Shown: positions 51,692 to 62,946 of the stretch, in pieces | Layout: each line of letters begins with the position of its first letter | Position numbering within the stretch: position 1 is the first letter of the stretch | Source: Bugula neritina | Lineage: Eukaryota > Bryozoa > Gymnolaemata > Cheilostomatida > Bugulidae | Direction: 5' to 3' | NCBI GenBank assembly: GCA_964035545.1 | Contig: OZ037766.1 | Location: 20,139,767-20,203,766, forward strand | DNA: 64,000 nucleotides | Notes under the pieces: model-generated | Told to the model about the DNA's origin: nothing | What the model saw: only the letters and a program-made list of their open reading frames with translations | Databases searched by the model: none | Made by a program: the position numbers and the translations under genes

Positions 51692-53125
51692 ATAAATGTG
51701 AGTTTGAGGGAAAGTGCGAAATGATGATTCTGGTTCGCTGTGTATTTGGTATCACAGACCAAAGGTTAAAAGAGAAGCTTCTACAAGATAAAACTATAGG
51801 TTTGAATGGTGCTATAGATTTGATTCGAGCATCGGAGGTTACAAAAAGTTAGTTGGCAGAGATAATGTACTACCATTAAGCCTGACTAAAGATCTTTGTG
51901 GGGATGTTCTCCCTAGTGAGGCCCGACTTCGCTCTTATTCAGGTGACATCTTACCTAGCGGTGGGAAGGTTACACTAGGACTAGACAAGGATGGTGTGAC
52001 AACACTAGACTTTGAACTGGTCGGTGCAAATGTGGTGCCAATTCTAGGGTTGGACGCTTGCGTTGGACTAGGAATTGTAAAACGGATTGACAGTCTCAGC
52101 AATCAGGCCATCCTGGATGAATTTGCCGACTGCTTTGAGCGGATCGGCTGCCTCGACCGTGAACATACTATCAGAGTTGACCCAAATGTAAAGCCTGTCA
52201 TTAATAGAGCCAGACGTATACCCCTCGGCAGAGTTGAAAACGTTAAGGCTGAACTGGATAAGATGGAAGCAAATGGCATCATCGTCAAAGTAGATCAACC
52301 TACGGAATGGGTGAACAGCATGGTTGTGGTAGAGAAGCGAGATGGTAGTGTCAGGATATGCTTGGACCCCAAGGAATTGAATAACGCTGTGATGAGAGAA
52401 CACCATCACATTCCGAAATTAGAAGACATATCGTCTAAGTTCAGTGGAATGACAGTGTTTACCATAGTTGACATGAAAAGTGGCCACTGGCATATCCAAC
52501 TTGATCAACCATCGCAGTTACTAACCACATTCAACACGCCCTTTGGAAGGTACTGCTACAAGTGGTTATCGTTTGGCATAAGCTCCAGCGCAGAAGTCTT
52601 GGAGAAACAAGTCAAGGAAATTTTTGGTGATCTAGATGTAAGCATTTATTTTGATGACCTCATAATAGCAGGCAAAGATCAATAAGACCATGACTGTAAG
52701 CTGAAGAAGGTGTTTCAAAGAGCCAGAGAATGCAATGTATGGTTCAACAAAGAGAAAATACAGCACAATAAATCTGAGGTAAGCCACCTTGGTCGCATAG
52801 TTTCGAAAGAAGGACTCAAACCTGATCCTGAGAAGGTTCGAGCTATTGACCAAATGCCAGATCCGACTGACAAAGAGGGTATACAGGGTCACTGAACTTT
52901 CTTGGAGGTTACATACCAAATGTTTTAAAGATAAGTCAGCCAATAAGAGATCTATCGAAGTCTGATGCAACATGAATTTGGGGACCTGACCAACATGAAG
53001 CGTTGAGGCATATCAAAGCCATTCTCATGAGTGAACCTGTTCTCCAATTTTTTTGATGTGACTAAGGACATTGTGTTACAGACCGATGCTTCAAAAGGTG
53101 TCCTTGTTCATAACTAAAATGGCAA
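51692..53125 (+). pseudogene. Degraded Ty3/gypsy gag-pol fragment (second lineage)
   Basis: A gag-like piece (MMILVRCVFGITDQRLKEKL) at 51692-51852 is followed by a retroviral-protease/linker tail (VVPILGLDACVGLGIVKRID). Next comes a 229-codon RT stretch (51996-52685) with RDGSVRICLDPKELN, PFGRYCYKWLSFGI and the active-site YFDD. A TAA at 52683 interrupts it. RT continues (SHLGRIVSKEGLKPDPEKV), breaks again at about 52893, and resumes with FLGGYIPNVLK and the start of RNase H (LQTDASKG) before ending. No LTRs were seen. The sequence differs from the element at 37-44 kb and is close in style to the K02A2.6-like gypsy group. Confidence 0.88.
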
Positions 53126-53571
53126 TAGGTGTGAGCTCAATTTATTGTTCATAAAATAATTATTATGGTGCTGCTTGGTAGTTATAGGAAGCTTTTTGAC
53201 AAAAACTGGTCTATGTTGTTGAGTATCAATGTTTTATAGTATTAATCCAGACAGCTGAAGAAATGGCGGAAAAACATTTCAGTAACAACCTAGTTTTTAA
53301 TTTTGTATGACATAGCTTTTATTCAACATATTATAAGAATTGTAAAATATTTGCGTAAACAACTTTCAAAAGCATATTGATATGGCATTGTCTGCAAAAA
53401 CAGTACAACTATTAATTCTACATCAAGTTTTTTTAAAACTATAATTGTACATACTTGATCTATGCAGTAATATGGTAAATTTTTTACATATGTATTAGTT
53501 GCTTTCTATAATACTGATAGTTAACTAGCATTATTATGTTCACAAAATAGCCACCAACAGTATAATAAAGT

Positions 53572-53802
53572 GTGTGGAAACTAATAGAAAGCTTAAAGAA
53601 AGAAGATCTGAATGACAGGGTATTAATTAGAAAAAGCCAAAGGGGGATACCTGCAAGACGCAGAGTACGACGAAAGACCATCAGACTAAACCATCAATTG
53701 AAATTGTTATGCCAGCGCTACAGGAATCAGGAATATGATATAGCAGAGTTCCTTGGCAGATTAGATCTGGCTATAAGAGTACACTATAATTGGCCAATCT
53801 AA
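53572..53802 (+). pseudogene. Possible MULE/FLYWCH-type transposase C-terminal fragment
   Basis: An open stretch reads LIESLKKEDLNDRVLIRKS, then a basic RRRVRRKTIRLNHQLKLL and YDIAEFLGRL. It resembles the C-terminal helical tail found in some metazoan MULE-like proteins, but I cannot confirm this. No partner domains were found. Confidence 0.25.
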
Positions 53803-54612
53803 ATTGTTTCCAGTTCTGGCAGACAGCAACAGTAGCTTACAAGTATAACTTGCACGCATGCAATACAAGTTTTCAATACAAAAAAATCTCAACTCAAGCG
53901 ACTTGCATCAATTATCAGCCATCAAGGTCAGATTTTATTGAGGTATTTAAAATAAAAAATGAGGCAAGCAGACAATGACCAAACCTTGTATCATCAGGAG
54001 TTGTCCACTCAAACTATTGTACACAGAACTAACTTCTTGTCTAGAAAGAATGCAAAAATTCAAGTTAAGTTAAAACAAATACTTAGTGATATCTATAACC
54101 AGTATGAGAAATTCAGAACTTCATTCTCAGACAAAACTGTAACACAATTGGTTGATAATGGTATAATTCTGGTCTGATTGGTAAATTTATGCAAAACACT
54201 TTTAGTAGTCATAATAGCACTAATGTCACTGTTTGTAATGTGTTCATGTGTGGCTACTCGAAGCAAATGTTGCAGATGCTCATTGGTGAGCTGTGTTCTA
54301 TTACTATTTTTTATACGGTTCACGCTAGAAAACATGCATTTGTTAGTTTATAAGCATCATCAAATATGCTCAGTACTCTTAGTGCCAATTTAGCAAGTGT
54401 AGGGTACTTTTCACTGGTTACTGGTGAAGTGGAAAAACTAAATTTGTTGTTGGAGCAATGAGAAATTGATCTGCTACAACAGCAACATCACATTACTCAA
54501 GTTGTAATGCCCCTATACTTAAACTCACTGAAGTGTGATCATTAGTTTTAGCAACTATACATTGGCTAGAATCTTCTCATGAGTAATGTTCATGATTGGC
54601 CAGTGTTGCTTA
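53803..54612. other. Region before the Harbinger element, no supported gene
   Basis: It holds a 72-codon open frame (53959-54177) without recognised motifs and AT-rich DNA up to the TTA target site at 54610-54612. Confidence 0.45.
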
Positions 54613-54948
54613 GCCTAGGGCCACACGACGCGTATTTTCGCACTCGTCGTGTGCGAAATGTCGCAAAGGTGAAAAAAGGAGTTTACTGTACGCGAATTTC
54701 ATGCGTTGAAAATGCTGAACGGCAAGTGCGAAGATTTTTCTGTCGTCCTTACCTAATTGGCTGGTAGTTATTTAGCGAGCCCGGTTTTCCTAATTTGCTA
54801 CTCTTTCCATTAAATTGCGCATTATTTGTTGTATAGCGAGTAATATTTAAAAAGCAACATTTCTAGCCGTGTAAGTTTTCTACTTTCTGTGTATGTTTCT
54901 GCTATTCAGAATAATCAAATTGATGTAAACAACATTTTATAGATAAAA

Positions 54949-56035
54949 ATGAACTGGCAAGAGAAGTTGATTAATGCAGTGAGTAATTTTCTTTACAATT
55001 CTTATAAAATTTGTGATAAAAAATGGCACTTTTTCAATTTTTCCGTGAGTTTCACTATGTCATTCATTCAAAGTCAGTCATTCAGATTCAGTTATACTTA
55101 TTGGCAATACTCATACTCATAGTGATAGTCGAACTCAATCAGTCAATGTGAATGTCATAGTAATACTAGTGTTGGTCAGTACTGCACATCATTCAACACG
55201 TAATAATGGTTCAATTCATCATTTATACTATTTGTTGTTCTAATTTCAGGTCAGGGAAAGACCATGCTTGTGGGACAAGAATCATAAACACTACATGTAT
55301 AAAACTGTGAAAGAAAATAACTGGAAAGATGTTAGCAAAGAATTAGGAAATTTATTTGATGGTAGTTTATCAGTTTAATGAAGTAATTATGTCTATTGTA
55401 ATCAGATATTTAATCTACCACTTTTCAAGTTTACTTTTGACTTTTATAATCTTTAGAAAAAGCATGTGCTCTGAAATATCGGAACTTGCGGGACACCTAC
55501 GTGAGACTGAAAAGAGAACAGTTAAAAGTACCCAGTGGCTCTAGTCCAATTGAACCGCCAAAATGGCCTTTTTTTCAATTGTTCAGTTTCGTGGATAATA
55601 GGAGTGGAGCAGAAAGGTTGGTTTGTCCTTACGTTAAGTAGTTTATTTATTTTTTCAACAAACAAACTTTAAAAATTATAAAATTATTTAATACACATCA
55701 AGTAATTTATTTTGCAGTAGTATAGATGACAATATGCCATCAGAGGATATCGTGCAAGAACTTGCGACCACTGATACAGATACAGCGACAGCAAGCAGCC
55801 AGCAGCCAAAAAGAAAAAAAATGACACTGCAATAAAAGAAATAGACTTGGAAATAAAAAAAATAGATCAACTATTAGCAGCAGATGAAGAAGACGAGCAT
55901 GACTATTTCGGTAAAAGCATCGGGAAATGGTTAAAAAAACTCACACCTCATAAAGCTGCATTTATGAGAATGGAAATTAAAAAGCTTTTTTTCAGTGTTG
56001 AAAGTTCTAGTAAAATAGAAGTTAATGATTTATAA
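54949..56035 (+). CDS. Harbinger-encoded MADF-BESS DNA-binding protein (one homopolymer frameshift)
   Basis: Exons 54949-54978, 55250-55361, 55457-55616 and 55718-56035 join in phase. The MADF (Myb/SANT-like) domain begins at the start codon: LINAVRERPCLWDKNHKHY, NNWKDVSKEL, then LKYRNLRDTYVRLKRE and KWPFFQLFSF. The last exon reads an acidic Thr/Ser-rich linker and PKRKK. It then stops early (TAA at 55832-55834) unless one base is added in the run of eight A at 55814-55821. With the other frame the protein continues into a BESS motif (DYFGKSIGKWLKKLTPHK, LFFSV). In this superfamily the Myb-like partner helps target the transposase to the element ends. Its position, convergent with the transposase, fits. 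Confidence 0.85.
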
Positions 56036-56074
56036 AAAGTAACTGAAAAAGTTAAATGTATGTATAGGCAAGGT

Positions 56075-56366
56075 TCTTTTCTATTTTGCTTGATTTTCTA
56101 ATTTTCTCTAATGTTTCAGTAATTTGGGTGTGAAACTTGATGCTTTTTTATCACTTCACTAAAAAAGCATCAAGTTTTATGCCCAATTTCCTAAAAAGTT
56201 AGGGAAAACCAGAAAATCAAGCAAAGCTAGAAGAGAGCCTTGCTTATTCAGCTGTATTTTATTAGTTTAATCCAATAAACTATATAAATTAGTAGCTAAA
56301 CTGTAAAAAATTGTTAAAAAGTAAACAGATGATATGGTGTTTACTAAATTAAGTAAAATGGCTTAA
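56075..56366. mobile_element. MITE of the TA family, left end truncated (copy 4)
   Basis: The interior is an inverted repeat around GATGCTTTTTTATCACTTC. The right arm ends AAATTAAGTAAAATGGCTTA like the other copies. The left outer arm is missing. It lies between the two Harbinger genes. Confidence 0.78.
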
Positions 56367-56575
56367 ATCAACTACATATATTTTACTAGAATTTTGAAGC
56401 ATAAAAATCTACATATAATATTTTGAACTAGTCAGGTTGGATTTATTTTTTGTAACATATTTTACTACTAGCAGCTTATATATACATATATACATATACC
56501 TATACATATACATATATAAACACAGTTTTTGCAGCATCGTACAAGTTTGAGTGGTTTTTCTGTCCAGCTTTATTT

Positions 56576-58217
56576 TTACCTTTTGTTAATATGATTATCT
56601 TGCCAAGCTACTTTTCCTTCGTTACAAAAATATAAAGTCAGCTTGTCTCTGAGTTCGCTAGCTGCTACTGTGGCACCTCTATTTCGAAGATTCAATCCAA
56701 AAGTCGGTTGTCGTGCTGCACGCCAAAATCCTAATTTGATACTCCCATCATGACTCACTTGGTCAGCATATCCCGGTGGGCAATAAATTTCATCATCAAC
56801 TTTTCTTAGAAAGTTGTGCAAAACACATGCAGTTCTCACTAATTTTGTTGCTTTTGAAGCATCAGCAATGATAGGCCTAAACAATATCCTCCAGCGCTGA
56901 GTTAGTATCCCTAAATAGAATACACGCAAAGTTATAAATATTGCAACTGATGCATGCAAAGAAATAGTTTGCCAACCAGCTATGCCACTCAAACACTAGA
57001 CTTACCAAACTTACCAAACGTATTTTCAATGACTCTTCTTGCCCTGCTAAGTCTATAATTGAATATTCTTTGGCTTTCATTGCTGATACTACGACCTGGA
57101 TAAGGTCTCATCAAATATGATTTGAGAGGAAAAGCTTCATCCCCAACAAGGGTATAAGGGAATAGGGTTGAAGAATCAGATAATACTGATGGTTCTGGTA
57201 AGTCGATAGTGCCTAAAGAAAATGGTGATAGTAAGCATATAATTGCTAGTCAAAATATAATACATTTATTAGATATTAAAAAGTTAAATACTGCTAAGCA
57301 GAGCTATTTTTTACCATTCTCTAATCCTTGGGAAAATTTTGACTGCGCCCAAACTCCAGCGTCATTGTTGCTTCCACTCGCACCAACATCAATCATTAAA
57401 AATTCGTAATTGCTGCTGCATACAGCTAATAGAATAATGGATAGTCTCTGTTTATAATTATAATAAGTTGAGCCCGTGTTCTTTGGTTTCTGTATTGTAC
57501 AGTGCTTTCCATCAACAGCACCAATACATTTGGGAAAATTCCATCTTTCTTCAAATCTTAAAACAAAGTTGAAGGAAATATTGTGAATAAATTTCACAGT
57601 ATAGTAATTTATTCAAGAATTTGTACAAATCAAGTTATCAATTTCAATACAGTAGCATATAGTACTAATAAGCACAAACCCCTGGGCTATTTTTTCCACC
57701 CTTCTTTCCCGGTTGGTACTGCTAAAAAGGATGGCTGCAAGGCATCATAAATAGCGTCACATGTAGTATAAATTATACCAGCTACAGTTGATCTTCCAAG
57801 TCGGTAGTGAGTGGCTATATTTCTGTGACTACTACCTTCAGCAAGATGGTGCAATGTGATGGCTAGCTTTAAGGAGGGTTCAATTGCTTGACGCATATTT
57901 GTGTTTTGCTTAGTAAGACTTGGCGCAACCAATCTTAATAAAAAGTCAAATTTATCTGCAGACATTCTAAAATAGTTTTTATGTCTGGACTCGGCATTTT
58001 GGTGTCGAAGCTCATCAACAAGCGTACTGTGAAGCCCAAGTTTATCCCTCTTTATATTAATTGGATGAACCCAGTATTTTCGTTTTAATTTTTCAGCAAG
58101 CAATACTTTCTTTTTTAGAAATAATGATCTTTTTTTAAGTAAAAGCAATCTGCTCGAATCGATTGTCATTTTGCAAGGCAGCATCAGCATGTGTAGCCAT
58201 AGAAACAAGGAGAGCAT
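56576..58217 (-). CDS. Harbinger DDE transposase, HARBI1-like (one homopolymer frameshift)
   Basis: Exons: 58217-57680, 57556-57315, 57212-57015, 56910-56576. The N-terminal part has YWVHPINIKRDKLG, RMSADKFDFLLRLVAP and the helix-turn-helix-like GSSHRNIATHYRLGRSTV. The catalytic core follows: CIGAVDGKHC (first Asp), MIDVGASGSNNDAGVW (second Asp) and RARRVIENTFG (Glu), then QRWRILFRP and CVLHNFL, as in HARBI1-type proteins. The end of exon 1 has six A where seven would keep the frame (GKEGWKK then a stop). With one more A it reads into the exon 2 FEERWNFP with correct phase. The first ATG at 58217 is taken, though a start a few codons later is possible. It is otherwise intact. Confidence 0.88.
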
Positions 58218-58363
58218 GCGAGCAGTAACGTTGAAAGCAAAAGCAATTGGCTAGTTAATTTTCGCATTTTCCTGCGTAACGTCGTGTGTGGCATGTCGCT
58301 ACCGCTGCGTATTTCTTCTCATGCGAATTCGCACGCGAAAATACGCACAGTGTGGCCCAAGGC

Positions 58364-60586
58364 TTAGTACACACTTTGTGTGAATGATTTTGAAACCAAT
58401 GAAATTCTTAGGATTGCCAGTGATTGGCTGAGGGCCTGACTAAAACAGTAGGAGGGCCTGATGTGGCTTGCAGGCCGCCATTTTCCCATCCCTGCTTTGC
58501 ATCATCTAAATTCTAAGCCCTCAAAGTTACACCATTTATATCACATTACTTCGTCCAGGTAAGAGACAAAACCGCCAGCTCAAAAACTGTTACGCCTAAA
58601 GGCAAGTGAAGCTGTTGCCAAGGCAGCAGATATTGAAGCCAAACCGCAAGCAAAAAAACACTCAAAGAAAAGATATTGAAGTTGCAATGATGGAACCTGT
58701 TAGAACAAAGGTACAAATAGTTGGTGAGGTGGAGGCTGAGCAAAAAAACACTGCTACCGTCCAGCAAACTATAATGGTAGGCGTGCCAGAAAGATAATTC
58801 TGGCTGTTTGCCAATATTTTAATAAAAATATTACGTCAGCTTTTTGAAGTTTGTTCAGCTATTTTTTGGCATGTTATTTTTGTTTGTGTTATGATTATAA
58901 GTAGTTTCACTTGTCAAGACCAAAGATCAAAGGAGTTGATGTTTGTACGTGTTATTATAATTATAAAGTTTTTGTTTTTGTTGATATTATTTGAAACTTA
59001 CTTATGTATATATTTTTGTACAGGATGTAACTATTTTTGACATTTTGATAGAGTCAACAATAAATTAAAAGAATAAGATTGTTGCTCCATGCTTGTTGCT
59101 ATCCAACTCAATAAGTCATGCCTAGCACAGTGGGAGAAAAGCAGAATTCTGGACTCAAACTAACCCCAGTTCACAATCTCTCAGTTCAGCTTAACATTTC
59201 AATTGACTCAGTTGCAAATTTTCAACTTACTAAAAGAAAGTCAAAAAGGAAAATGAAATGGAGACTGAGAAGAGGAAGGCTGTTATCTTCTGGCAAGCCC
59301 TAAGGGAAGAAAAACCAAATTCTGGATTCATGCTACCACCAGTTTACACTCTCCCAATTCAGCCCAATATTTCAATTGACTCACCTAAATTCAAAATAAA
59401 ATGACTTTCCCAAACACTGTTCATGACTTTTTCTACAACACATAATCAGAAGCTAAAAAGACACTCCAACTAAAACTATACATTACAGGGAATTGGCCGA
59501 TTTGGAAAACAACAAACTCTTCACATGACCCAACAAGTTATCAATTTGGTGAACAAACTACTGTTATTCATATATAACACAAGTGCTTTGAAAAGAACAT
59601 TACTGCACCGAAACTAGAAAAACCAATTAAGAAGTCAGATAGTCTGGTTAAACTCCACTCATCTATAGCTGTCATATTGCATCTCTCTCGATCCATGACT
59701 CTCACAAGCTTGCCAGTTATCAAAGCAAAGAATATATGTTATCATAAATTTGAGCAAAAGGATATTGGATAACTCATCATGAATATTTTGTATTCCAACA
59801 CAATAGCACTAGCACACACACTTGCAAGAACATTAGAGGAAAGCCTCTTGCTACACTAATGGCCATCTTACCGCCAGAAGACTTACAAAATTACTTCCTC
59901 TTACTCACACAAGCAAAAGGGGTAGAGTGTGAGATCGGCTTATTCGACCTGCTCAACATATTCTAAGGTAATAGGTCAGTGGCACGGTGGGAGACTAAAC
60001 ATTTTCCATTCGCATTTCATTTTATGAAGTAATGGAAGTTATGAAAAGTCCACCGCTAAGAGTAGTTATTGAAGACAAGCTATCTGTCACTTCTAAAATG
60101 ACCCCCCCCCCGCCACAAAATCCAATACTGTATCACCAATTCCAATCCATTTCGATAATGCAGAGATTTATTCACAAAAAACATTGAGTAGCTTCCGTTG
60201 TCATGGCAGCGACACGCGATTTTTAGAAGTTAAAACTTTTCGAGTAACAAATTCTACTAAGTAAGGGAGTTTTGCCTCGCAAGAGTGTGCTAAAACGGTG
60301 TGCTAGCAGTACTGTTTGGTTTTGGAAAAAATTTAACTCAAAAATAGTTCATTATTTTCCGAGACCCTACCTCGAATCATATCATCATCGATCGATAAAC
60401 AATTTGAGCTAAAATTTAACTTTAGGAAATAAATAAAAGTGTGGGATTATTTCATTATAAGAAATGAATATAATCTAAATATAAATTGTTATTTGTCGCT
60501 ATAGAAGCAAATTCAAAGCAAACGAAACCCTAACCCATTCTCACTGAACTCATAAAATAAATTTCAACTCCGAAATAAAGAATCAA
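58364..60586. other. Region between Harbinger element and LINE; possible hAT-like end, no gene supported
   Basis: The segment 58420-58497, read on the minus strand, begins CAGGGATGGGAAAATGGCGG, which resembles a hAT-type terminus, but no second end or 8-bp duplication was found. Short open frames at 58606-58797 and 59118-59303 lack recognisable motifs. A C-run is at 60102-60112. The 5' part of the LINE may start within the last few hundred bases. Confidence 0.45.
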
Positions 60587-61567
60587 ATGAAAATGGTGAA
60601 CCAGGGAGATGATAAAAGCAGTTGTGCCAACAAGCCTATTGCCAAGAAATGGGACGACCAGGATGATGCTCCATGTGGCACATGTGGAGAATACAAATGC
60701 AAGGGTGACATAGGATGTAGGAAAAATGTAACAATCAAGACAAAGATGATATCGTGTGACAAATGTAACTTCTGGTTTCACAGCTTCTGGCAACGGTTGG
60801 AAATTTCCGATATGAACACAATAAAAAAACTGGAATCACTTGGTGTAAGATGGTTTTGTAAGAAGTGTAAACCGCAGTTTTCCATTGACACAATTAGTAC
60901 AGGTTCAGGAAACAATACTGAAGCAATGACAAAACTGAATGGTCTTGAACGGATGATGAGAAACTTCCACCAAACATATGCAGATGTAGCAAAAGCAAAC
61001 TCTGAAAGGATTGAGAAGTTAGAAGTGTCATGCCAAGCTGCTCTGAAAGAAACTTCACAAAATCTGCTAAAAATAACTGAAATAAACAAGTCAGCCCAAT
61101 ATCTAATGGCTAAGAACAACGAGATCAATGAAGCCGAAGCCAGAAAAACCAACGCAATTCTGTATGGCATTGAGGAAGATGATGAAATGAGTACTATCCA
61201 ACAGATCGAACAGTTGAGGAAAAACGAACTGTACATGCACTGCAATAAACCGGTGCAAGCCTGGAGATTTGGAAAGAAATTTGAAGACAAGCCGAGACCA
61301 ATCAAGCTCAAGTTTAAAGACGAATGTGCAAAATGGACATTCATCAAGCGTGTTAACAACAAGTCTACCAGAACCACTGGCATTTTCTGTAAGGTGAATG
61401 AAAGTAAAACACTGAGAGATCAGGAATTCAAGCTTCGATCTCAAGTAAGAGATCTCATAAAAGAAAATGGAAAACACCAGTACAGAATAAGAAACCTGCA
61501 AATTCAACAAAAAACACACCAGGGGGAATGGCCGGTCATGAGCACAGCCAGGGAAAAAACCACGTAA
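60587..61567 (+). CDS. LINE ORF1: PHD-finger and coiled-coil protein, 326 aa
   Basis: The start is the first ATG of two in frame. A PHD-like zinc module at about residues 29-96 has CGTCG, GCRKN, CDKCNFWFH and FCKKC. The Cys that normally follows WFHxx is Trp here (WFHSFW), which would weaken zinc binding. A Glu/Lys-rich coiled-coil (about 115-190) precedes a basic RRM-like/CTD region (AILYGIEEDDE, PVQAWRFGKK, RPIKLKF). This layout is known for ORF1 proteins of CR1/L2-like LINEs, which bind RNA and form particles. It overlaps the ORF2 start by 40 bases in the -1 frame. Confidence 0.88.
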   Translation: MKMVNQGDDKSSCANKPIAKKWDDQDDAPCGTCGEYKCKGDIGCRKNVTIKTKMISCDKCNFWFHSFWQRLEISDMNTIKKLESLGVRWFCKKCKPQFSIDTISTGSGNNTEAMTKLNGLERMMRNFHQTYADVAKANSERIEKLEVSCQAALKETSQNLLKITEINKSAQYLMAKNNEINEAEARKTNAILYGIEEDDEMSTIQQIEQLRKNELYMHCNKPVQAWRFGKKFEDKPRPIKLKFKDECAKWTFIKRVNNKSTRTTGIFCKVNESKTLRDQEFKLRSQVRDLIKENGKHQYRIRNLQIQQKTHQGEWPVMSTAREKTT

Positions 61568-62324
61568 AACTATTCCTTGCTAACATAAGATTCGCTACTG
61601 GAAAATCTGCCAAACTTACATCTCTTACTACTGATCACGACATCATTTGCCTCACTGAGACGCACCTTGACAGCCGAGTCTCAAACAACTGCATAATAGA
61701 GGCTGATAACAAAATTGTGCTTCGGCGTGATAGAAATCTCTACGGTGGGGGTGTACTTATTGCTGTGAACCATTCGCTAAAGCCCTATAAAACTGACATA
61801 AACACCTCTGAAGAGGAGATAGTAGTCGTGAAGGTTGAGCCAAATATCATATTATGCTGCTACTATAGACCACACATGCATACAAAAAACATTGAAAACT
61901 AGGTGAAATACTAGAGGGTATCTATCAAAAGTTTCCAGGTTTCCGTGTTATCCTGCTTGGTGACTTTAACTTATCTGGTATAAATTGACAGACCCAACAA
62001 ATAAAGGACGACTATCAATACAAACACTTGCATAGAGAATTCCTAAACCTGCTTCATGACAACATGCTATCACAACTTATCTCAGGTGCCACACACATAC
62101 ACGGAAACACCTTGGACCTAATTTGCACTAACTCCCCTGAATTATTCTCTGAACTTAATGTCATAGAGCCGGGCTTAAATGACCATTACCTCATCAGTAC
62201 AAATCTTGATGTAATACCGAGAAAAACGAAAAGCGCAGATTGTTCAAAAAGGTAGACCATATCCACTCCCAGCAACACATGGAAAATATTAGTAAAGAGT
62301 TGAAGGAAATGAATGACCCTGATT
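61528..62324 (+). pseudogene. LINE ORF2 fragment: apurinic-type endonuclease, truncated and frameshifted
   Basis: It opens inside the ORF1 end and reads LFLANIRFATGKSAKL, then IICLTETHLDS (catalytic Glu) and GGGVLIAVN. It breaks at a TAG (61900) where the reading moves to another frame: RVILLGDFNLSG (Asp/Asn), a TGA at 61987 in place of Trp, then GNTLDLICTNS and GLNDHYLIS (His). A third frame change near 62225 leads to FKKVDHIHSQQHMENIS. The sequence stops near 62324. The reverse transcriptase is entirely missing, so the element ends internally. Confidence 0.88.
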
Positions 62325-62336
62325 GTATGTTTTCAA

Positions 62337-62768
62337 TCTAGACATAGATTTAAAAAAAGGTGCTTACCACAATTTGTTTGCTGATCTTAGAAATGGAACC
62401 AATCGAGAGTATTGTCACCATGATTATTTTATAGTGTTAAAGTATACCTTTGACTATATTTTGGACAAAATCGATCATAGGTAAGTCAATGCCATATTTA
62501 TTATTTAAGAATGATGAACTATTTTTGATTTTATCATTTTTATTTTAGTTACTTTTACATTTCGTATAACTATAACATTAAGTATGGTAATACTAATACA
62601 TGCCTATTGCCGCTTTGTTTCAAGACTCAACTTATCTTATAGGATACGGAGACAAAACAGGCATTTGGGAAAGGCAATACCACCATCAATGCGACTTGCT
62701 ATAACCCTCCATCGTCTCGCAGAAGGCACTTCTTTTTCTGCTATAAGGTATCATTGACGACTGGGAAG
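62337..62768 (+). pseudogene. Harbinger-type transposase N-terminal fragment (different lineage)
   Basis: Exon-like 62337-62480 (KGAYHNLFADLRNG, DYFIVLKYTFDYIL) before GTAAGT, and 62643-62768 (GKAIPPSMRLAITLHRLAEG, SFSAIRYH, a TGA, RLG) after TATAG. It aligns by motif with the transposase at 57.9 kb (LKLAITLHHLAEGSSHRNIA). It is cut off exactly where an LTR begins at 62769. Confidence 0.8.
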
Positions 62769-62927
62769 TGTAGGATGATCCGATATTGACAAGCTACTGA
62801 CAAACGATAGCAGGTACAAAAGCCACTCAAAGCGAATGGTCTCGTGACTACTGAGAAGTGAAAGCCAGATGTAAGCCAACACAAGGCACTCGATAGCTAT
62901 AGCTCGAGAGGGTAAATTAACAATACA
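62769..62927 (+). repeat. Short 5' LTR (159 bp) of a third gypsy-like element
   Basis: It begins TGTAGGATGATCCG and ends AACAATACA (TGTA...TACA), followed at once by a primer-binding site. It interrupts the Harbinger fragment. The 3' LTR would lie beyond the right edge. Confidence 0.72.
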
Positions 62928-62946
62928 TGGCGCAGTTGGCAGGATT
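62928..62946 (+). other. Primer-binding site of the third gypsy-like element
   Basis: TGGCGCAGTTGGCAGGATT; its complement AATCCTGCCAACTGCGCCA has the form of a tRNA 3' end, most like tRNA-Ser (discriminator G). The tRNA identity is tentative. Confidence 0.65.

Larger units (their letters stand above)
54613..58363. mobile_element. PIF/Harbinger DNA transposon, essentially complete
   Basis: 3751 bp with terminal inverted repeats (GCCTAGGGCCACACGACGCG left; GCCTTGGGCCACACTGTGCG right, read inward) and a TTA duplication at 54610-54612 and 58364-58366, the superfamily's standard target. It encodes two convergent spliced genes, a MADF-BESS DNA-binding protein (plus) and a DDE transposase (minus), the usual two-protein design of this superfamily. 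A MITE (56075-56366) has inserted between them. Each gene has a single one-base disruption in an A homopolymer. Confidence 0.94.

Noticed and set aside
51432-51695. 87-codon frame rich in Ser, His and Thr
   Set aside because: It is a translation of the 23-bp minisatellite.
58420-58497. A hAT transposon
   Set aside because: Only one hAT-like end (CAGGGATGGGAAAATGG on the minus strand) is visible. There is no second end, 8-bp duplication or transposase.
60530-61519. Minus-strand frames of 87-201 codons opposite the LINE ORF1
   Set aside because: They are shadows of the plus-strand PHD/coiled-coil ORF1; the motifs are only in the plus frame.
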